Assembly (NCBI RefSeq): GCF_017377775.1
Contig: NZ_JAFVLN010000014.1
Coordinates: 62,001-126,000, forward strand
DNA length: 64,000 nucleotides
Direction of reading: 5' to 3'
DNA from: Streptomyces sp. VRA16 Mangrove soil
Lineage (GTDB): Bacteria > Actinomycetota > Actinomycetes > Streptomycetales > Streptomycetaceae
A model generated the notes under the pieces. That model saw only the letters and a list, made by a program, of their open reading frames with translations, was not told the DNA's origin and did no database searches. Positions 50,138 to 57,205 of this stretch are shown here, piece by piece (the first letter of the stretch is position 1; every line of letters starts with the position of its first letter). The translations under genes and the position numbers were made by a program.

Positions 50138-50189
50138 CTCTGTGTAAGGGCATTTCCCGGCAGATCCACCGCTGAACCGGGGCCGGGGG

Positions 50190-52997
50190 TCAGTACGCGA
50201 CGGGCAGGGTGCGCGGGCCCAGGTCGTCGCGGGCGGGCGGGGGCGCGAGCCGGACGGAGGCGCCGAGCACGGTCAGTCCCGTCTGCGCGACCACCACCGG
50301 TTCCAGGGCGACCGCGACGACCTCGGGGTGGTCGTCGACGAGCCGCGACACCCGCTGGAGCAGCTCCTCCAGGGCGGGCGTGTCCACCGGCGCCGCGCCG
50401 CGCCAGCCGAACAGGATCGGGGCCGTCTTGATGGAGCGGACGACCGCCTGGGCGTCGCGGTCGGTGACGGGGATCAGGCGGTGCGCGGTGTCGCCGAGCA
50501 GTTCGGAGGCGGCTCCGGCCAGGCCGAAGGAGAGCACGGCTCCTGCGGCCGGGTCGATGACGGCCCGTACGACGGTGTCGACGCCGCGCGGGGCCATGGC
50601 CTGGACGACGGGCCGCAGCTCGGCGGGCTTGCCGAGCCGCTCGGTGAGGTCGGCGTAGGCGCGCCGCAGATCTCCTTCGTCGGCGAGGTCGAGGCTGACG
50701 CCGCCCAGGTCGGGGCGGTGGCGCAGGTGCGGGGCCGTGGTCTTCAGGGCCACCGGGTAGCCGAGCGCGCGGGCCGCTTCGGCGGCCTGGTCAGGGTCGG
50801 GCGCGGGCCGCGTCCGCCGTACGTCGATGCCGTACTGGGCGAGGAGCGCGGCGGCGTCCTCGGGGTCCAGGTCGGCGCCGCGCGGGTCGTCGTCCTTGGC
50901 GAGCAGCTCGGTGATGAGGGCGGCGGCGCCGGCCTCGTCGATGCGGTCGTACTCGGGCACCTTGCCGGGCTCGGCGGCGTCGTGGCGCCACTGGGCGTAC
51001 TTGGTGGCTTCGGACAGGGCGCGCACGGCGCGCTCGGCCGCGGGGTAGGCGGGGATGAGGCGCGGGGCTCCCTCGGGTGCACCGGCTGTCGCGGGGGTCG
51101 GCCGGGACGGCGCGTTCGGGCCGGTGCTGGCCGCGGCGGAGAGGGCTTCGGCGAGGCCGCCGAGCTCCACGTGGACGACGAGGACGGGCTTGGTGGGTGC
51201 GGTGGCGGCGGCCGCGCTCAGGGCGGCGGCCAGCTCCGCGTCCTCGGTGGAGTCCTCCCCCACCACCGGCATCGCGGTGACCACGACGGCGTCGGTCTTG
51301 TCGTCGGCCAGCGCCTCTTCGAGGGCGGCGCGGAAGTCCGCTGCGGACGCCTCCGTGGTGAGGTCGCGCGGGGTCTTGGGGCGCAGCCCCTCGGAGAGGC
51401 AGACGTCGTAGGTGAGCAGGCCGAGCGACTCCGAGTTGCCGAGGATGGCCACGCGCGGGCCCGCGGGCAGCGGCTGGCGCGCCAGCAGGAGGCCGGTGTC
51501 GACGAGTTCGGTGATCGTGTCGACCCGGATGACGCCCGCCTGGCGCAGCAGCGCGGAGACGGTGGCGTACGGGAGCCGGGTGGCCCGCACCGTGTGCCCG
51601 GTGGGTGCGACGCCGCTGTGCCGGGCGCCCTGCACGACGACCAGCGGCTTGGCGGCGGCGGTGCGGCGGGCGAGGCGCGTGAACTTGCGCGGGTTGCCGA
51701 TCGATTCGAGGTACATGAGGGCGACGTCCGTGTCCGCGTCGTCGTACCAGTACTGCAGGACGTCGTTGCCCGACACGTCGGCGCGGTTGCCCGCCGAGAC
51801 GAACGTGGAGACGCCGGTGACGCCCGTGACGCCGCCGCCTCTGCGGTGCAGGCGGGAGAGCAGGGCGATGCCGATGGCGCCGGACTGGGCGAACAGGCCG
51901 ATGCGGCCGGCGCGCGGCATCTCGGGCGCGAGCGAGGCGTTGAGCCGCACCTGCGGTGAGGTGTTCACGACGCCGAAGGCGTTCGGGCCGATGATCCGCA
52001 TCCCGTAGGTGCGCGCCTGGCGGACGAGTTCACGCTGGCGCTCACGGCCCTCGGCGCCGCTCTCGGCGTATCCGGCGGAGACCACGACCAGGCCCTGCAC
52101 GCCGCGCTCGCCGCACTCGGCGACGACCTCGGGGACGTACGGCGCGGGCACGGCGACGACCGCCAGGTCCACGTGGTCGGCCGGGTCGATGTCGAGGACG
52201 CTGCGGTGCGCGGGCACGCCGTCGACCTCGGTCAGGTCCTCGGGGAACGCCTTGTTCACCGCGTACAGGCGGCCGGTGAAGCCCGCGTCCTTCAGGTTGT
52301 CGAGAACGCTGCGGCCCACTCCTCCGGGCGCACGCCCCACACCGATCACGGCGACGGAGCCGGGCGCGAGGAGCCGCTGCACGGAGCGGGCCTCGGCGCG
52401 CTGCTCGCGCGCGTGCTGCACCGCGAGGGAGGCCTCGGTGGGCTCGATGTCGAACTCCAGGCGGACCACGCCGTCCTCGAAGCTGCGCTTCTGGGTGTAT
52501 CCGGCGTCCCGGAACACCTTGATCATCTTGGTGTTGGCGGGCAGCACCTCGGCGGCGAACCGCCGGATGCCGCGCTCGCGCGCGACAGCGGCGATGTGCT
52601 CCAGGAGGGCGGACGCGACGCCGCGTCCCTGGTGGGCGTCCTGCACCAGGAAGGCGACCTCCGCCTCGTCGGCCGGTGCCGAGGCGGGCATACCCTGGGG
52701 GTTGATCCGGTCGTAGCGCACCGTCGCGATGAACTCGCCGCCCACCGTGGCGGCGAGGCCCACCCGGTCCACGTAGTCGTGATGGGTGAAGCGGTGGACG
52801 TCCTTGGCGGACAGGCGCGGGTACGGCGCGAAGAAGCGGTAGTACTTCGACTCGTCCGAAACCTGCTCGTAGAAGCTGGTCAGGCGGTCGGCGTCCGCGG
52901 TCGTGATGGGCCTGATCCGGGCGGTGCCGCCGTCGCGCAGCACCACGTCGGCCTCCCAATGGGCGGGGTAGGCGTGCCGGTCCGACGGGGTCTCCAT
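50190..52997 (-). CDS. GNAT acetyltransferase fused to acyl-CoA synthetase (NDP-forming)-like domains (Pat type)
   Basis: A 935-aa fusion. The N-terminal GNAT domain (about 15-175) has ARIRPITTADADRL and the acetyl-CoA loop HQGRGVASALLEHIAAVARE. A CoA-binding domain follows (LAPGSVAVIGVGRAPGGVGR), then two succinyl-CoA-ligase-like domains (IIGPNAFGVVNT, RIGLFAQSGAIGIALLSRLH) and a C-terminal ATP-grasp (ALGYPVALKTTAPHLRHRPD, GGVSLDLADEGDLRRAYADL). Such proteins acetylate lysines of acyl-CoA synthetases. The GNAT-first order matches the unusual arrangement reported for S. lividans PatA, rather than GNAT-last as in Salmonella Pat. The phospho-His region reads PTGHTVRATRLP instead of SHTGAL-type, so ligase activity is doubtful. 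ATG chosen after CCTTGCGGC, a poor ribosome site. Confidence 0.88.
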   Translation of the reverse strand: METPSDRHAYPAHWEADVVLRDGGTARIRPITTADADRLTSFYEQVSDESKYYRFFAPYPRLSAKDVHRFTHHDYVDRVGLAATVGGEFIATVRYDRINPQGMPASAPADEAEVAFLVQDAHQGRGVASALLEHIAAVARERGIRRFAAEVLPANTKMIKVFRDAGYTQKRSFEDGVVRLEFDIEPTEASLAVQHAREQRAEARSVQRLLAPGSVAVIGVGRAPGGVGRSVLDNLKDAGFTGRLYAVNKAFPEDLTEVDGVPAHRSVLDIDPADHVDLAVVAVPAPYVPEVVAECGERGVQGLVVVSAGYAESGAEGRERQRELVRQARTYGMRIIGPNAFGVVNTSPQVRLNASLAPEMPRAGRIGLFAQSGAIGIALLSRLHRRGGGVTGVTGVSTFVSAGNRADVSGNDVLQYWYDDADTDVALMYLESIGNPRKFTRLARRTAAAKPLVVVQGARHSGVAPTGHTVRATRLPYATVSALLRQAGVIRVDTITELVDTGLLLARQPLPAGPRVAILGNSESLGLLTYDVCLSEGLRPKTPRDLTTEASAADFRAALEEALADDKTDAVVVTAMPVVGEDSTEDAELAAALSAAAATAPTKPVLVVHVELGGLAEALSAAASTGPNAPSRPTPATAGAPEGAPRLIPAYPAAERAVRALSEATKYAQWRHDAAEPGKVPEYDRIDEAGAAALITELLAKDDDPRGADLDPEDAAALLAQYGIDVRRTRPAPDPDQAAEAARALGYPVALKTTAPHLRHRPDLGGVSLDLADEGDLRRAYADLTERLGKPAELRPVVQAMAPRGVDTVVRAVIDPAAGAVLSFGLAGAASELLGDTAHRLIPVTDRDAQAVVRSIKTAPILFGWRGAAPVDTPALEELLQRVSRLVDDHPEVVAVALEPVVVAQTGLTVLGASVRLAPPPARDDLGPRTLPVAY

Positions 52998-53142
52998 GCC
53001 GCAAGGGTAGGGCCGCCCGGCGACAATGGGACGGGGCCGCACGGGTCGCGGCCCGCGCGCGCGGGAGGCACGCTGAAAAGACCGGAGGGCGGCGCGGGGA
53101 CGGGACCCGGGTCCGTGGCAAGCACCGTCCACGGTGTGTGAG

Positions 53143-53158
53143 AATGGTCTAGACAACT
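53143..53158 (+). promoter_or_regulatory. DasR-responsive element (dre) upstream of ptsH
   Basis: AATGGTCTAGACAACT matches 14 of 16 bases of the dre consensus ACTGGTCTAGACCACT. It ends 26 bases before the ptsH ATG, a position for transcriptional repression. From memory ptsH is a known DasR target in S. coelicolor, so N-acetylglucosamine-derived signals should control HPr here. Confidence 0.85.
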
Positions 53159-53184
53159 GTGAGACACCTGAAGGGCAGCATCAC

Positions 53185-53466
53185 ATGGCTGAGCGCCGCG
53201 TCAACGTCGGCTGGGCCGAGGGCCTCCACGCCCGTCCCGCCTCCATCTTCGTCCGCGCGGCCACGGCGGCCGGCGTCCCCGTGACGATCGCCAAGGCCGA
53301 CGGCAACCCCGTCAACGCCGCCTCCATGCTGGCGGTCCTGGGCCTGGGCGCCCAGGGCGGCGAGGAGATCGTCCTGGCCTCCGAGGCCGAGGGTGCGGAC
53401 GCCGCCCTCGACCGTCTGGCCAAGCTGGTCACCGAGGGTCTCGACGAGCTCCCCGAGACCGTCTGA
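53185..53466 (+). CDS. ptsH: Phosphocarrier protein HPr
   Basis: A 93-aa HPr of the phosphoenolpyruvate:sugar phosphotransferase system, moving phosphate from enzyme I to sugar-specific EIIA. WAEGLHARPASIFVRAA carries His15, the phosphate site. PVNAASMLAVLGLGAQGGEE holds Ser47 in the place of the regulatory Ser46 of Bacillus. AGGGCAGCATCAC precedes ATG. A DasR site lies just upstream and an intrinsic terminator just downstream, so it is monocistronic. No enzyme I or EII gene is in the window. Confidence 0.95.
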   Translation: MAERRVNVGWAEGLHARPASIFVRAATAAGVPVTIAKADGNPVNAASMLAVLGLGAQGGEEIVLASEAEGADAALDRLAKLVTEGLDELPETV

Positions 53467-53484
53467 GCCACGGCTGCACACACG

Positions 53485-53532
53485 ACGGAGTCGCGCGCTT
53501 CCCCCCGGAACGCGCGGCTCCGTCGTTTTGTT
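53485..53532 (+). terminator. Intrinsic terminator with T-tract after ptsH
   Basis: ACGGAGTCGCGCG at 53485-53497 pairs with CGCGCGGCTCCGT at 53511-53523 (13 bp with one G-T wobble), followed by CGTTTTGTTT. It is the only terminator in the window with a classic run of T. Confidence 0.88.
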
Positions 53533-53693
53533 TCATCGCGCAGACCCCGCAATCGTCACGCGCACCGAAATTGGCGCACGATAACGGGTGCGGCCAAAAT
53601 CAATCGCACCCTTCGCATATGGAAAAGGGCAGCAGAAAATACCCCGCAGCCGCATTCCGCGAATAGTGCACTTCTTTGTATACGGCTCCCCTG

Positions 53694-54380
53694 TTAATGC
53701 TGGAGCCCCGCCGTGTTTACGGGATGTTGCGAAGCCCTCACACGGTCACCCGGACGGGGGACGCGCAGCCGGTGCGCCACCGACGCGCGCTCGGCGTGCT
53801 GGGCCGTCAGGGACCGGGCCCGCTCGGCGTCACCGCGGGCCACGGCGTCGACGATGGCGCCGTGCTCGGCCCAGGACTCGGCCGGCTGAACCGGGGTCTC
53901 GACGGTGTACATCCACGCGATCTTGTGCCGCAGCTGGGCGAGCAGGGCGATCAGCCCCGGGCTTCCGGAGGCCTGCGCGAGCGTCTCGTGGAACCAGCCG
54001 CCCAGGGAGCGCAGATCCTCGTTCTGCCCCCGCCTGGAGCGCTCCTGCCCCAGCCTGACCAGGCCGCGCAGCACCTTGAGGTGGGCCTCGGTGCGGCGCT
54101 GGGCCGCGCGGGCGGCGCCCAGCGGCTCCAGGAGCATGCGGATCTCCAGCAGGTCGGCGGCCTCCTGCTCGGTGGGCTCGGCGACGCAGGCCCCGGCGTG
54201 CCGGCGGGTGACGACGAACCCCTCCGCCTCCAAGGTGCGCAGCGCCTCCCGGACCGGCACGCGCGAGACGCCGTAACGGCGCGCGAGCAACTCCTCGGTG
54301 AGCCTGCTGCCGCGCTCGTAGACACCCGCGACGATGTCATCGCGGATCGCCGTGCATACCGAGTGCGCGGGAATGCGCAT
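53694..54380 (-). CDS. GntR family transcriptional regulator (FadR/FCD type)
   Basis: A 228-aa repressor-type regulator. The N-terminal winged helix includes AIRDDIVAGVYERGSRLTEE and RRYGVSRVPVREALRTLEAE. The C-terminal FCD helical domain has LLEIRMLLEPLGAARAAQRR, WFHETLAQASGSPGLIALL and ESWAEHGAIVDAVARGDAER, with the His/Asp positions that hold a metal in this family. Ligands are usually small carboxylic acids; here the ligand is unknown. GGAGGTCAGATC precedes ATG. The inverted repeat in the promoter gap suggests autoregulation. Confidence 0.9.
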   Translation of the reverse strand: MRIPAHSVCTAIRDDIVAGVYERGSRLTEELLARRYGVSRVPVREALRTLEAEGFVVTRRHAGACVAEPTEQEAADLLEIRMLLEPLGAARAAQRRTEAHLKVLRGLVRLGQERSRRGQNEDLRSLGGWFHETLAQASGSPGLIALLAQLRHKIAWMYTVETPVQPAESWAEHGAIVDAVARGDAERARSLTAQHAERASVAHRLRVPRPGDRVRASQHPVNTAGLQH

Positions 54381-54550
54381 GATCTGACCTCCGCCTTAAT
54401 CCCCGCGAAACGCGGTCGGTCGACGCCCGTACAAGCACGACGGACGCCCGGTCGGCCTGCTTGTGCAATGACTCTATTCCACCGCGCTTGAATTTCCGAC
54501 GGCAGCCCGGAATCCATGGATATCTTTTGGACAGTGGCGGTTGCTGCACG
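54381..54550 (-). promoter_or_regulatory. GntR gene promoter gap with 7-bp inverted repeat
   Basis: ACAAGCA at 54431-54437 and TGCTTGT at 54458-54464 are inverted copies spaced by 20 bases. They lie 51-84 bp upstream of the GntR ATG and could be an operator for it. The rest of the gap is A+T-richer than the flanking genes and shows nothing else. Confidence 0.4.
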
Positions 54551-54583
54551 CGAAAGCCCCGGCTCGGCGAGCCGGGGCTTTCG
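54551..54583 (-). terminator. 15-bp perfect hairpin after the M23 peptidase gene
   Basis: CGAAAGCCCCGGCTC pairs perfectly with GAGCCGGGGCTTTCG around the loop GGC. It begins 21 bases past the peptidase stop at 54604. On the minus strand the right arm ends GGGGCTTTCG. Confidence 0.85.
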
Positions 54584-54603
54584 GATGGTGCCGCTGAGGT
54601 GCG

Positions 54604-55392
54604 TCAGACGTTCACGCCGTGCGAGCGCAGGTACGCGACGGGGTCGATGTCCGAGCCGTAGTCGGGCGAGGTGCGGGCCTCGAAGTGGAGGTGCGGGCCC
54701 GTGACGTTGCCCGTGGCGCCGGAGAGGCCTATCTGCTGGCCGGGGGTGACGCTCTGGCCGACGGAGACACCGATGGACGAGAGGTGACCGTACTGGGTGT
54801 ACGTGCCGTCGTTCATCTTGATGACGATGTTGTTGCCGTACGCGCCGCCCCAGCCGGCCTCGACGACGGTGCCGGAGCCCACGGCGTGCACCGAGGTGCC
54901 GGTGGCGGCGTGGAAGTCGATGCCGGTGTGGCTGCCGGAGGACCACAGGCTGCTGCTCGCCTGGTAGCCGGTGGAGACGTAGGAGCCCGAGATGGGCGCC
55001 ACGAAGGTGTTGAGGCGCTTGCGTTCGGCCTCGCGGGCGGCGCGCTCCTTGGCCTCGCGCTCCTTCTTGGCCTTCTCCTCGGCCTTGCGCTTCTCCTCGG
55101 CCGCCTTCTTCTTGGCGGCCTCTTCGGCCTTCTTCTTGGCGGCGGCCTCGTCGGCGGCCTTCTTCTGCGCGGCGGCCTGCGCGTCGATCTGGTCGGCCAG
55201 GGAGTCGCCGATCGAGATGGCCTGCGTCAGGTTGTTCTGTTCTGCGGCCGCGGTGTCGGCGGCGAGGGCCGGGGCGGCGAGGCCTCCGACCACACCGGTC
55301 GTGGTGAGCGCGGCGACACTTGCGACCTTCGCGGTGGTGCGCGTGACGCGGCTCGGACGACGGTGCTTCCCGGTGGCACGGGTGAACGCCAT
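54604..55392 (-). CDS. Secreted M23 (LytM-type) peptidoglycan endopeptidase with coiled-coil
   Basis: A 262-aa exported protein. Signal peptide about 1-45 (KVASVAALTTTGVVGGLAAP, cleavage near ALAADT). Residues about 60-125 form a Lys/Glu/Ala coiled coil (AEEKRKAEEKAKKEREAKER). The LytM domain has HTGIDFHAATG with the first zinc His and Asp, YTQYGHLSSI, and GPHLHFEAR with the HxH pair. It cuts peptide cross-bridges of the cell wall. A c-di-AMP riboswitch and a clear promoter lie upstream, so its expression should follow c-di-AMP level. From memory Streptomyces resuscitation-promoting factor genes carry the same switch. Confidence 0.93.
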   Translation of the reverse strand: MAFTRATGKHRRPSRVTRTTAKVASVAALTTTGVVGGLAAPALAADTAAAEQNNLTQAISIGDSLADQIDAQAAAQKKAADEAAAKKKAEEAAKKKAAEEKRKAEEKAKKEREAKERAAREAERKRLNTFVAPISGSYVSTGYQASSSLWSSGSHTGIDFHAATGTSVHAVGSGTVVEAGWGGAYGNNIVIKMNDGTYTQYGHLSSIGVSVGQSVTPGQQIGLSGATGNVTGPHLHFEARTSPDYGSDIDPVAYLRSHGVNV

Positions 55393-55403
55393 GAAGAGGC
55401 TGA

Positions 55404-55572
55404 TCCTTTCCTTCCCTCTCGCCTACCGGGTTAGCTGACGGGTTCGGAGCAGGAAGGTCTCCTACGGGCCACCCCTTGCGGGAGCGGTCCGATTCACCCC
55501 AGGGACTGCGGTGGGTCCCCGGCTCCCCTGGCTCGCGCCATGGGGGACTCGGCGATGACTGTCCGGTGACGC
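55404..55572 (-). promoter_or_regulatory. ydaO-type cyclic di-AMP riboswitch
   Basis: Read on the minus strand, the leader contains the conserved blocks of the actinobacterial ydaO element: AGCCGGGGACCCACCGC, GGGGTGAATCGGACCGC, CGTAGGAGACCTTCCTGCTC, CGAACCCGTCAGCTAACCCG and GGTAGGCGAGAGGGAAGGA. It ends just before the M23 peptidase ATG, with the peptidase ribosome site in the last block. In this class c-di-AMP binding turns expression off. Boundaries are by eye. Confidence 0.9.
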
Positions 55573-55606
55573 GGGCGCGGCACATAGGTGGCGGACAGCC
55601 GGACCG

Positions 55607-55636
55607 ACGCTAAGCGGGGCATCTTTCAATCAACAA
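55607..55636 (-). promoter_or_regulatory. Promoter for the riboswitch-M23 transcript
   Basis: On the minus strand TTGTTG (55636-55631) and TAGCGT (55612-55607) are separated by 18 bases. It sits about 35 bases ahead of the riboswitch, the expected place. The region further upstream is A+T-rich. Confidence 0.6.
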
Positions 55637-55755
55637 ACAGATCCCGGCTTTTGTAGTGCATCCCACAGGGCAGACAGGCAACCTCCGCATCATTTCGGAC
55701 ATATGCGATCCGCGGTGATCGCGTCCGTGCACGTGGGGGCCCGTGAGGGATGCCA

Positions 55756-55792
55756 CCGAGCCCCGGCGGTCACGGTGACCGCCGGGGCTCGG
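55756..55792 (-). terminator. 17-bp perfect hairpin after the M16 peptidase pair
   Basis: CCGAGCCCCGGCGGTCA at 55756-55772 pairs perfectly with 55776-55792 around the three-base loop CGG. It lies 25 bases past the stop of the second M16 gene and ends that transcript. Confidence 0.85.
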
Positions 55793-55816
55793 CCCATGCT
55801 CGCGTACGGGCTTCGG

Positions 55817-57205
55817 TCAGCCGGTGACCACGGTCACCTCGCCGATACCGAGCGCCTTGACCGGCTCCTCGATCTGCGCGGCGTCACCCACGAGGATCGT
55901 CACCAGGCGGTCCGCCGGGAAGGCGCTGACGACCGCCGCGGTGGCCTCCACGGTGCCCGTGGCGGCGAGTTGGCGGTACAGCTCGGCCTGGTAGTCGTCG
56001 GGCAGGTTCTGCTCGACCTGGTCGGCGAGGGTGCTCGCGACGTTCGCCGCGGTCTCGAACTTCAGCGGGGCGACGCCCACCAGGTTCTGCACCGCCGTGT
56101 CCCGTTCGGCGTCCGTGAGGCCCTCGGCGGCCAGCGTGCGCAGCACCTTCCAGAGGTCGTCGAGCGCCGGGCCGGTGTTCGGGGTGTCCACGGAGCCGCT
56201 GATGGCGAGCATCGCCGCGCCCGTGCCGTCGGGCGCCGAGCGCAGCACCTGGGCGAAGGAGCGCACACCGTAGGTGTAGCCCTTCTCCTCGCGCAGGACG
56301 CGGTCCAGACGCGAGGTGAGGGTGCCGCCCAGGCAGTACGTGCCGAGGATCTGCGCGGCCCACACGCGGTCGTGCTTGTCGGGCCCGATGCGGCCGATCA
56401 GCAGCTGCGTCTGCACGGCGCCGGGGCGGTCCACGATGACGACGCGGCCCGTGTCGTCGGCGGTGACCGGCGGCACCGGGCGGGCCTCGGCGGTGTCACC
56501 GGTCCAGGCGCCGAGCGTGTCGGCGAGCAGCGCGTCGAGGTCGACGCCCGTGAGGTCGCCCACCACGACGGCCGTGCCGGTGGCAGGACGTACGTGCTTC
56601 TCGTAGAAGGCGCGCACGGCCGCCGCGTCGATGGCGGCGACGGTCTCCTCGGTGCCCTGACGCGGGCGCGACATGCGCGAGCCGGCCGGGAACAGCTGCC
56701 TGGAGAGCTCCTTGGCGGCACGGCGGGCCGGATTGGCGCTCTCGTGCGGGATCTCGTCCAGGCGGTTGGCCACCAGGCGCTCGATCTCGCTGTCGGCGAA
56801 GGCGGGCGCCCGCAGCGCGTCGGCCAGCAGCGCGAGCCCCTTGGCGAGCCGGGAGACGGGCACTTCGAGGGAGACCCGGACGCCAGGATGGTCGGCGTGC
56901 GCGTCCAACGTGGCGCCGCACCGCTCCAGTTCGGCCGCGAACTCCTCGGCGGAGTGCTTGTCGGTGCCCTCGTTGAAGGCGCGCGCCATGATCGTGGCGA
57001 CGCCGTCGAGGCCCTTCGGCTCGGCCTCCAGGGGCGCGTCCAGATTGATCTCCACGGCCACGACCTGCTGGCCGGGGCGGTGGCAGCGCAGCACCGTCAG
57101 CCCGTTGTCGAGCGCGCCGCGCTGCGGGGCGGGGAACGCCCACGGCTTGGCCTCGCCCGGCTGCGGCTGCGGGTGGAACTCCATGGTCGCGAGCTGCTCG
57201 GTCAC
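55817..57205 (-). CDS. M16 family peptidase, inactive-type partner subunit
   Basis: A 462-aa M16 peptidase homologue without the zinc HxxEH motif: the equivalent region reads ARAFNEGTDKHSAEEF. NGLTVLRCHRPGQQVVAVEI opens it, and RPATGTAVVVGDLTGVDLDA and YCLGGTLTSRLDRVLREEKG are the conserved C-terminal M16 stretches. This is the pattern of two-subunit M16 proteases, where one chain gives zinc and the other completes the cavity (YmxG/PqqL-like). Its start overlaps the catalytic subunit's stop by four bases. It may degrade peptides such as signal remnants. Confidence 0.92.
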   Translation of the reverse strand: MTEQLATMEFHPQPQPGEAKPWAFPAPQRGALDNGLTVLRCHRPGQQVVAVEINLDAPLEAEPKGLDGVATIMARAFNEGTDKHSAEEFAAELERCGATLDAHADHPGVRVSLEVPVSRLAKGLALLADALRAPAFADSEIERLVANRLDEIPHESANPARRAAKELSRQLFPAGSRMSRPRQGTEETVAAIDAAAVRAFYEKHVRPATGTAVVVGDLTGVDLDALLADTLGAWTGDTAEARPVPPVTADDTGRVVIVDRPGAVQTQLLIGRIGPDKHDRVWAAQILGTYCLGGTLTSRLDRVLREEKGYTYGVRSFAQVLRSAPDGTGAAMLAISGSVDTPNTGPALDDLWKVLRTLAAEGLTDAERDTAVQNLVGVAPLKFETAANVASTLADQVEQNLPDDYQAELYRQLAATGTVEATAAVVSAFPADRLVTILVGDAAQIEEPVKALGIGEVTVVTG

